Of a stretch of 5,331 bases of DNA, positions 1 through 4,063 are shown piece after piece. Location: contig CALBTA010000540.1 in assembly GCA_937967755.1 (NCBI GenBank), positions 1 through 5,331 on the forward strand, in the 5' to 3' direction. Made by a program: the position numbers and the translations under genes. The stretch is from an uncultured Planctomycetaceae bacterium (GTDB taxonomy: Bacteria > Planctomycetota > Planctomycetia > Pirellulales > Pirellulaceae). Positions within the stretch are counted from its first letter, which is position 1; each line of letters starts with the position of its first letter. The notes beneath the pieces are model-generated. The model saw only the letters and a list, made by a program, of their open reading frames with translations. It was not told the origin of the DNA and searched no databases.

Positions 1-22
1 AGATTTGGGATTTCAGATTGGT

Positions 23-54
23 TTGTCATTGGTCATTTGTCATTGGTCATTGGT
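23..54. repeat. Tandem 14-bp repeat at the 3' end of flgA
   Basis: Two exact adjacent copies of TTGTCATTGGTCAT (23-36 and 37-50) are followed by part of a third. Each 14-mer consists of two 7-bp half units (TTGTCAT and TGGTCAT) differing at two positions. The repeat includes the flgA TGA stop and the preceding codons for Asn, Asp and Gln. The 22 bases to its left are also simple, T/G-rich sequence. Function unknown. Confidence 0.75.
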
Positions 55-939
55 ACTTCCCACTCGCAGGCCGAACGATGTTGGCCGCTGAACTGGAGCC
101 GCACTTGCGGCCGGCGATTCAATCCTCGGCGAGCCGGCGAAGACTTCGACTTCCTTGAAACCCGTCACGCGGGCGACGAATGTCTCGTCGCGGTCGAGCA
201 GCGACTGCATTTTGATCACGTCGTCTTTCGCCCCATCTTCGGTCGCCTTGGCGGAAGTGCGAACCTGCACGCCCCCCGCCCGGGCAAAAACCGTGACGAC
301 GCTACCACGGTTGACAAGAATCGCGGGGCGAACATCGCTCTGCCGGACGGGCTGGCCGGCAGACAGCGGCCGCGTCACCTCTTGGCCGACGATACGGTCG
401 GCGTGAAAAACCGCTCCGGTCGCCAGCCGCGGCGAAACCGATTCGATCCGCAAATCGCTCGCCTGAATCACTTGCCCGCGCTGCAATGGCCGCGTCGTGG
501 CGACAACATCGATTCGCGGCTCGGCCTTGGCGACTTTCGACTTTTCAGGCTCGGGAGTTTCTACCGGCTCGACAACGCCCGGTTCGTTCTTCGGAACCTC
601 CACCGCTGGCGGCTTCGCAGCCGAAATCCGTACCGTACTAGCTCCAGCAATTCGATTCGCACGCAGATCCACTCCGCGCTGCGAAAGAATGTCTTGAATC
701 TCACGCGATCGAACCAGCCGCGATTGTCCTTCCGCGGGTGCCGGAAAAAGCTCGACTCTCGATAACCGCGAGACTAAATCCGCGTCGTTAGCATAGATGC
801 CGGCGACGTCTCCAAGCGTTACGAGCGCTGCTTCACAGACGCACTCCCGGCGCAGATGCAATTCCGCGGCGCTTGTTGTTGCGAATCCGCAAGCGGCGAC
901 GATGGTTAGCAGCGATGTTATCAGTAGCGTCTTGAACAT
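40..939 (-). CDS. flgA: Flagellar basal body P-ring formation chaperone FlgA
   Basis: FlgA is a secreted periplasmic chaperone needed to assemble FlgI into the flagellar P-ring. The 299-residue product starts with a hydrophobic signal segment (residues 3-20) with a plausible signal peptidase I site after the Ala pair at 24-25. VAAC at 14-17 also fits a lipobox, so a lipoprotein is possible. An N-terminal domain (about 26-108, with a Cys-x-Cys at 33-35) is followed by a Pro/Glu/Lys-rich linker (about 109-143). Then comes an SAF/FlgA C-terminal domain beginning VVATTRPLQRGQVIQASDL (145-163) and continuing to about 265. At 299 residues it is longer than the roughly 220-residue enterobacterial FlgA, mainly because of the linker and a tail. 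It lies 57 bp downstream of flgG on the same strand. No Shine-Dalgarno precedes the ATG; the start is supported by the signal peptide. The last codons (Asn-Asp-Gln-stop) lie in a tandem repeat. The family call is firm; the exact start and tail are less so. Confidence 0.9.
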   Translation of the reverse strand: MFKTLLITSLLTIVAACGFATTSAAELHLRRECVCEAALVTLGDVAGIYANDADLVSRLSRVELFPAPAEGQSRLVRSREIQDILSQRGVDLRANRIAGASTVRISAAKPPAVEVPKNEPGVVEPVETPEPEKSKVAKAEPRIDVVATTRPLQRGQVIQASDLRIESVSPRLATGAVFHADRIVGQEVTRPLSAGQPVRQSDVRPAILVNRGSVVTVFARAGGVQVRTSAKATEDGAKDDVIKMQSLLDRDETFVARVTGFKEVEVFAGSPRIESPAASAAPVQRPTSFGLRVGSTNDQ

Positions 940-940
940 T

Positions 941-995
941 ATTGTTTCGTGCTTCGAATTTGTTTCGGATTTCGAGATTCACATTTCGGATTTCA
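941..995. repeat. Degenerate low-complexity repeat between flgG and flgA
   Basis: This AT-rich stretch is built from variants of TTCGGATTT. TTTCGGATTTC occurs exactly at 963-973 and 984-994 (21-bp period), with looser copies such as TTCGTGCTTCGAATTTG to the left. It fills the 57-bp gap between the flgG stop and the flgA ATG and replaces any recognisable flgA Shine-Dalgarno. It contrasts with the GC-rich coding sequence on both sides. Confidence 0.65.
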
Positions 996-996
996 A

Positions 997-1803
997 CTAG
1001 AACCTTCTCAAATTCGAAATCAGTTGCAGAATCTGGTCGCCGGCTTGCACGGTCTGCGAGTTCAGTTCGAACGACCGCTGTGTGGTGATCAGATCAATCA
1101 GTTCCTGCACCGGTTCGACGTTCGACGCCTCGAGCACACCCTGCCGCAATTGCCCGAGCCCATTGACCCCAGGCGTATCGGGCGTGGCAGTTCCCGAAGC
1201 GTCGGTCGCGGCATACATCGTATCGCCCAGCTTCAGCAAGCCGTCAGGGTTAACGAACGTTGCCAGTTGCAACTGCCCGGCGTTGGAAAGCGTATCGCTT
1301 CCCGGCGTGCGGTAATCGACCGAGCCGTCGGTGCCGATGGAGATTTCGGTCGCGTCCGGCGGAATCGTAATCGCCGGTTCGATCAGCCGCCCGACGTTGG
1401 CCGAACCGACCACCAACTGCCCTTGTGCATTCAGGTCCAGGTGACCGGCACGGGTGTACAGCGTATCGCCAGAGGCCGGATCAACCACCTGCAAGAATCC
1501 TCTGCCTTGCACGGCGATATCCAAGTTGCGGCCGGTTTGCAGCAACGCCCCTTGGCGAAAGTCGGTCTGCACGCTGGTGACGCGCGTACCCAAACCGATC
1601 TGAATTCCCGCCGGCGTCGGCGTGCCGTTGGCATCGGGTGCGCCCGGCACCTTCTCGGTGCGGTAAAACAGGTCTTCAAAATTCGCCCGGTCTTTTTGAA
1701 ACCCGGTTGTGTTGACGTTCGCCAGATTATTGGCGATCACGTCCAGCTTCGTTTGCATCGCCTCCATGCCGGTGGCGGCGGTGTAAAGGGTTTGAACGCT
1801 CAT
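997..1803 (-). CDS. flgG: Flagellar basal-body distal rod protein FlgG
   Basis: FlgG polymerises into the distal rod of the flagellar basal body, crossing the periplasm after export by the flagellar type III apparatus. The 268-residue product has the usual family length of about 260. It shows the rod/hook N-terminal signature LYTAATGMEAMQ (6-17) and NNLANVNTTGFQ (25-36). The FlgG-typical EDLFY and GIQIGLGTRV follow, then DFRQGALLQTGRNLDIAVQG, GRGFLQV and YTRAGHLDL. The C-terminal polymerisation helix includes RSFELNSQTVQAGDQILQ. There is no Sec signal, as expected for type III export. The ATG at 1803 is preceded by GGGAG five bases upstream and gives the canonical MSVQTLY start. An in-frame GTG at 1827 would add eight residues but lies inside a repeat element and is not the start. 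The gene follows flgF after a 120-bp gap that is almost wholly repeat. Confidence 0.96.
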   Translation of the reverse strand: MSVQTLYTAATGMEAMQTKLDVIANNLANVNTTGFQKDRANFEDLFYRTEKVPGAPDANGTPTPAGIQIGLGTRVTSVQTDFRQGALLQTGRNLDIAVQGRGFLQVVDPASGDTLYTRAGHLDLNAQGQLVVGSANVGRLIEPAITIPPDATEISIGTDGSVDYRTPGSDTLSNAGQLQLATFVNPDGLLKLGDTMYAATDASGTATPDTPGVNGLGQLRQGVLEASNVEPVQELIDLITTQRSFELNSQTVQAGDQILQLISNLRRF

Positions 1804-1808
1804 GGTTT

Positions 1809-1813
1809 CTCCC
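1809..1813 (-). promoter_or_regulatory. Ribosome binding site of flgG
   Basis: GGGAG on the minus strand lies five bases before the ATG at 1803. It decides the flgG start in favour of that ATG over the in-frame GTG at 1827, and lies just outside the adjacent inverted-repeat element. Confidence 0.75.
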
Positions 1814-1816
1814 AAA

Positions 1817-1922
1817 GTAGCAGGCACACTCCGTGTGCCGCCTGCTTGTGTAAAAATGCTGCTTATGTTTTCTCTCAGTTACGCGCTATTTCGGCGGACG
1901 GCACACGGAGAGTGCCTGCTAC
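1817..1922. repeat. 106-bp inverted-repeat (MITE/REP-like) element between flgF and flgG
   Basis: Two 24-bp arms (1817-1840 and 1899-1922) are reverse complements with a single mismatch (1828 against 1911), separated by a 58-bp spacer. The left arm holds its own hairpin, GGCACAC-TCC-GTGTGCC; the right arm has an imperfect version. The outer ends read GTAGCAGGC inward from both sides. There is no ORF inside and no clear target-site duplication. It occupies almost the whole gap between the flgF TAG (one base away) and the flgG ribosome binding site (three bases away). Confidence 0.85.
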
Positions 1923-1923
1923 A

Positions 1924-2679
1924 CTAACTTTGCCGCAGCACGCGTGATAATAATTGCCCCACCATCTGGTCTTGGCTTTGAATCAACCGCACGTTCGATT
2001 CGAACGCCCGCGACGCTTCGATCATTTCCATCATCTCGGTCGCCGGTTTCACGCTGGAGAGTTCCAAGTAGCCACTGCGCACGCTGCGCTGACTCGCGGC
2101 GACCGGCGTGGTGGAAGAGATCGCCCGAAACATGTTGTCTCCTTGGTGAACCAGGTCGGCCATGTGCGCCGGTTCGACGACGGCCAGCGGAATACGCGAA
2201 GCCCCCTGCGTGATCACACCATCTTCGCCGACGCTCCAAGGCAACCCTGGTGCCAGCTCGATCGGCGTCGATTCCTGCGACAAGACGGGGCGGCCCGTTT
2301 GCGTGACCAGGATGCCTTCGGAGTTAAGCTGGAAGTTGCCTGCCCGGGTCAACAGCCGCTGTGAATCGCCTCCATCGATCACGAAGAACCCGTTACCTTC
2401 GATAGCCAAATCGGTTGGGCTGCCGGTTTGCCGCAACGTTCCTTGGCCGAAGTCGGTTTCAGTCTCGGCGATCTCTACGCCGCCGCCGATGTCGTTGCGG
2501 CTGCCCGATCCTTCCTGGTCAAGCCCTTGCAAAATGGCTTCGGTGTGGCGGGCTTGTAGAACCGCCAACTGGCGCTTGAAGCCGGGCGTGTCGACGTTGG
2601 CCAGGTTGTGAGAAATGACTTCCATGCGGCGGGCCTGCGCGGCGGCCCCTTCGGCGGAAGCGTACAATCCGTTTTGCAT
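1924..2679 (-). CDS. flgF: Flagellar basal-body rod protein FlgF
   Basis: This is a rod/hook-family protein, assigned as the proximal rod subunit FlgF because it directly precedes flgG and flgA and is slightly shorter than FlgG. The 251-residue product has the N-terminal motif NGLYASAEG (3-11) and ISHNLANVDTPGFKR (22-36). The central family core is DFGQGTLRQTGSPTDLAIEG (76-95), NGFFVID (96-102) and LLTRAGNF (109-116). The C-terminal polymerisation helix spans about 213-251 and contains EMIEASRAFESNV. No signal peptide is present, as expected for flagellar type III export. No clear Shine-Dalgarno precedes the ATG; the start is chosen because the family N-terminus begins there. A sigma-54-like promoter lies about 65 bp upstream. 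The TAG stop is one base from a 106-bp inverted-repeat element. A generic FlgG paralogue is the main alternative, but gene order favours FlgF. Confidence 0.9.
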   Translation of the reverse strand: MQNGLYASAEGAAAQARRMEVISHNLANVDTPGFKRQLAVLQARHTEAILQGLDQEGSGSRNDIGGGVEIAETETDFGQGTLRQTGSPTDLAIEGNGFFVIDGGDSQRLLTRAGNFQLNSEGILVTQTGRPVLSQESTPIELAPGLPWSVGEDGVITQGASRIPLAVVEPAHMADLVHQGDNMFRAISSTTPVAASQRSVRSGYLELSSVKPATEMMEMIEASRAFESNVRLIQSQDQMVGQLLSRVLRQS

Positions 2680-2984
2680 AACAGTTGGCCCGCGGCCCCG
2701 TTCGCAGCATCCCCCTGCGAAACTTCAACGTGTGGGGCGGTTATGCAACCGGCGGGCCAAAGTTCCGCCGTGGGCGAAAAGTGCGGACGCCAGCACACCT
2801 AAGTTGCAACGCGGCAGTGGGTTAGGAAGACGCCCTCGGCGAACGCTGCAACGCATCGCCAGCATCAACATCACCGGCAACTCTCGCCGTTGAGCGATAG
2901 CAACCGGCAGATGTTGCGCTCTCGTAGGACGAAGTTCCACTTCGTCCAAGGCACAAGTCGTTCGAGACGCAGCGGGACAGTGTC
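2680..2984. other. Upstream region of flgF (305-bp intergenic)
   Basis: This is the largest gap on the minus strand, between the zinc-ribbon stop and the flgF ATG. It holds the sigma-54-like promoter (2744-2759) and most of the palindromic repeat at 2923-2989. Between them are two copies of TGCAACGC (2805-2812 and 2847-2854, 42 bp apart), an 8-bp palindrome GTTGCAAC (2803-2810), and a second GCAACCGGC (2900-2908) matching the promoter core at 2745-2753. These could be activator sites but are short enough to be chance. No convincing gene is present. Confidence 0.5.
2744..2759 (-). promoter_or_regulatory. Putative sigma-54 (-24/-12) promoter of flgF-flgG-flgA
   Basis: Read on the minus strand this is TGGCCCG, four bases (CCGG), then TTGCA. 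The sigma-54 consensus is TGGCACG-N4-TTGCA, so only one position differs, and the diagnostic GG and GC dinucleotides and their spacing are exact. Transcription would start near 2733, leaving a 5' leader of roughly 54 nt before the flgF ATG at 2679. Sigma-54 control of rod genes is known in several bacteria; its use here is inferred. No clear enhancer-binding site was identified upstream. Confidence 0.55.
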
Positions 2985-2989
2985 CTACG
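2923..2989. repeat. Palindromic REP-like element overlapping the zinc-ribbon gene stop
   Basis: Terminal 8-bp inverted repeats CGTAGGAC (2923-2930) and GTCCTACG (2982-2989) bound a 67-bp unit. Inside the left end is a perfect 8-bp stem, GGACGAAG (2927-2934) with CTTCGTCC (2940-2947), around a 5-nt loop. There is no T-run after the stem in either orientation, so it is not a canonical intrinsic terminator. The right terminus supplies the TAG stop of the zinc-ribbon gene. Confidence 0.75.
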
Positions 2990-3413
2990 GCTTGAACCCG
3001 GTCGCTTTCGCCACGCTTCGCAAAAAAGCCTTCATCCGTGAAGGATCGAACTCTTCGTCGATCTTCTTTTTTTCGCCGATGATCGCGTCGAGTTCTTCGT
3101 CGTCGAGCCACATCCCCAGGCAGCTTTCGCAGCGGTCGATCCGCACTGGGTTCATGTAAGTGTACGTGATTTGCTGCAAGCGGCCGTCGTCGCAGCGGGG
3201 GCAACGCATGTAGCCTTCGACCTTGCCGGGCGTCACTTCGGGGTTGCCGTACTGGCGTTCTAGAAGCTCTTCCGCCTCGGGCAATTGGGCGTCGCGAAGT
3301 TGTTCCAACTCGCCGTGGTCGAACCAGATGCCGTCGCATTGGTGGCACTTGTCCAATTCCACGCCGGCCAGTTTCACATGCTGCAACACCGTTCCATCGC
3401 GCGGGCATTTCAT
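2985..3413 (-). CDS. Double zf-TFIIB zinc-ribbon protein
   Basis: This is a small soluble protein of 142 residues with two TFIIB-type zinc-ribbon modules of unknown cellular role. The first module has C3-P-R-D6 and C23-x2-C26 followed by DGIWFDHGELEQL (27-39). The second has C71-x2-C74 and C95-x2-C98 followed by LGMWLDDEELDAI (99-111). The WxDxxEL segment after the second knuckle is the family hallmark. In module 1 an Asp replaces one of the four cysteines, a variant seen in this family (from memory), while module 2 is complete. The tail is charged and Lys-rich. The start is the ATG immediately before the first zinc ligand; no Shine-Dalgarno is visible. It lies 54 bp downstream of the STAS gene on the same strand, so the two are probably co-transcribed. 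Its TAG stop is contributed by the end of a palindromic repeat. A nucleic-acid or protein-binding role is possible but unproven. Confidence 0.85.
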   Translation of the reverse strand: MKCPRDGTVLQHVKLAGVELDKCHQCDGIWFDHGELEQLRDAQLPEAEELLERQYGNPEVTPGKVEGYMRCPRCDDGRLQQITYTYMNPVRIDRCESCLGMWLDDEELDAIIGEKKKIDEEFDPSRMKAFLRSVAKATGFKP

Positions 3414-3428
3414 AGAGATTGACGTGGT

Positions 3429-3468
3429 AATTCCCTCTCCCTGGGGAGAGGGTGGGGTGAGAGGAATT
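3429..3468. repeat. 40-bp hairpin repeat between STAS and zinc-ribbon genes
   Basis: A perfect 8-bp stem, CCCTCTCC (3433-3440) with GGAGAGGG (3445-3452), has a CTGG loop. Outer AATTCC (3429-3434) and GGAATT (3463-3468) also form an inverted pair, bounding the unit. It resembles the widespread CCCTCTCCC/GGGAGAGGG intergenic repeats found in many bacterial genomes (from memory). The last base of the STAS TAA stop is the edge of the unit. It could slow transcript decay or reduce read-through into the zinc-ribbon gene. Confidence 0.7.
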
Positions 3469-3833
3469 TATCCGAACCAACCCTTCTTCGCAAACGCCGA
3501 GATCGCCCGCTCTTCCTCGTCGAAAATCTGGAAGACTTTGTCGAGCTTGGTCATGGTGAAGACTTGCATGATCTGTGGATCGATGCTGCACAGCTTCAGA
3601 TTCACGCCAGCTTCTTTGCAACGTTTATTCAGCGTGATCAGTTTCCCGAGCATCGCCGAGCCCATGAACTTGACCCCTTCGAAGTTGAGCAGCATCTTGC
3701 CGTGCTCGCACTTGTTGAGCAGTTTTTCGAGCGTGCCGGCGACCGAATCGATGATCGCTTGATCGACGATCCGGTGGTGGCCCAGGTAAATGACCAACAC
3801 TTCGCCGTTGGTCTGTGAGTGCATTTCAGCCAA
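3468..3833 (-). CDS. STAS-domain protein, anti-sigma factor antagonist-like
   Basis: The 121-residue product is a single STAS domain of the SpoIIAA/RsbV type. These cytoplasmic proteins usually act in partner-switching, binding an anti-sigma kinase when unphosphorylated. The domain runs from VLVIYLGHHRIVD (12-24) through a helix to MLLNFEGVKFMGSAMLGKLI (47-66). The beta-strand/helix turn that in SpoIIAA reads Asp-Ser-Ser-Gly is Gly-Ser-Ala here, so Ser59 aligns with the phosphorylated serine but the preceding Asp is missing. The later segment GVNLKLCSIDPQIMQVFTMTKLD fits the C-terminal half. The start is TTG at 3833: GGAG lies eight bases upstream of it, whereas the in-frame ATG at 3824 would be 17 bases from that site. 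No cognate RsbW-type kinase or sigma factor is in the window, so the partner is unknown. It heads a likely two-gene unit with the zinc-ribbon gene and diverges from the phospholipase-fold gene. Confidence 0.85.
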   Translation of the reverse strand: MAEMHSQTNGEVLVIYLGHHRIVDQAIIDSVAGTLEKLLNKCEHGKMLLNFEGVKFMGSAMLGKLITLNKRCKEAGVNLKLCSIDPQIMQVFTMTKLDKVFQIFDEEERAISAFAKKGWFG

Positions 3834-3841
3834 GGTCAGGA

Positions 3842-3845
3842 CTCC
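3842..3845 (-). promoter_or_regulatory. Ribosome binding site supporting a TTG start (STAS gene)
   Basis: GGAG on the minus strand lies eight bases before TTG at 3833. The nearest ATG, three codons further in, would be 17 bases away, so the TTG is the better start. Confidence 0.55.
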
Positions 3846-3951
3846 GCAGCGGGAATAGTTGCCAGCGTGATGGCGGGAAGAACCGATAGATATTCAACGT
3901 ACCCGCCTGCTGCGCCGCGTGCAAGCAGCTAGCTCCGCCCGCGGTGCGTTG

Positions 3952-3982
3952 GGGTAGGCCGGATCGCCGATCCGCCGTACCC
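3952..3982. repeat. REP-like hairpin in the divergent intergenic gap
   Basis: An inner palindrome CGGATCG-C-CGATCCG (3960-3974) is flanked by GGGTA (3952-3956) and TACCC (3978-3982), giving a nested imperfect hairpin. It sits about 80 bp upstream of the GTG start of the phospholipase-fold gene and about 120 bp from the STAS start. There is no following T-run. The rest of this 230-bp gap shows no promoter good enough to call. Confidence 0.6.
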
Positions 3983-4050
3983 TACGCCCGCCGTGCATGA
4001 AAATCTGCACATGGGAAATGAGCGAGCGGAATCGAGCGAGCCGCTGGGCT

Positions 4051-4056
4051 AAGGAG
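4051..4056 (+). promoter_or_regulatory. Ribosome binding site supporting a GTG start (phospholipase-fold gene)
   Basis: AAGGAG lies seven bases before GTG at 4064, a strong match and good spacing. The encoded N-terminus leads directly into the conserved THH motif, so this GTG is very likely the true start. Confidence 0.8.
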
Positions 4057-4063
4057 AACGACC

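Noticed and set aside
37..765. Plus-strand open frame (242 codons) opposite flgA
   Set aside because: It is a shadow of flgA, starts in the tandem repeat, and shows no domain or ribosome binding site.
1804..1827. Eight-residue N-terminal extension of FlgG from an in-frame GTG
   Set aside because: The GTG lies in the inverted-repeat arm, while a GGGAG site and the canonical family N-terminus support ATG at 1803.
949..1947. Long plus-strand open frame (332 codons) opposite flgG
   Set aside because: It is antisense to a clear flgG, is rich in Arg/His/Gln as expected of a GC-rich shadow frame, and has no recognisable domain.
2927..2947. Intrinsic terminator after the zinc-ribbon gene
   Set aside because: The 8-bp stem is good but no T-rich tract follows in either orientation; it fits a repeat element better.
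2725..3621. Minus-strand open frame (298 codons) spanning the zinc-ribbon gene and its flanks
   Set aside because: It runs out of frame through both the zinc-ribbon gene and the STAS 3' end and across two repeats. Its composition is Arg-rich and typical of a shadow frame.
3890..3935. Sigma-70-type promoter for the STAS gene (TTGCAC about 17 bp before TACGTT on the minus strand)
   Set aside because: Each hexamer matches only about three of six consensus positions, so it is not distinguishable from chance.
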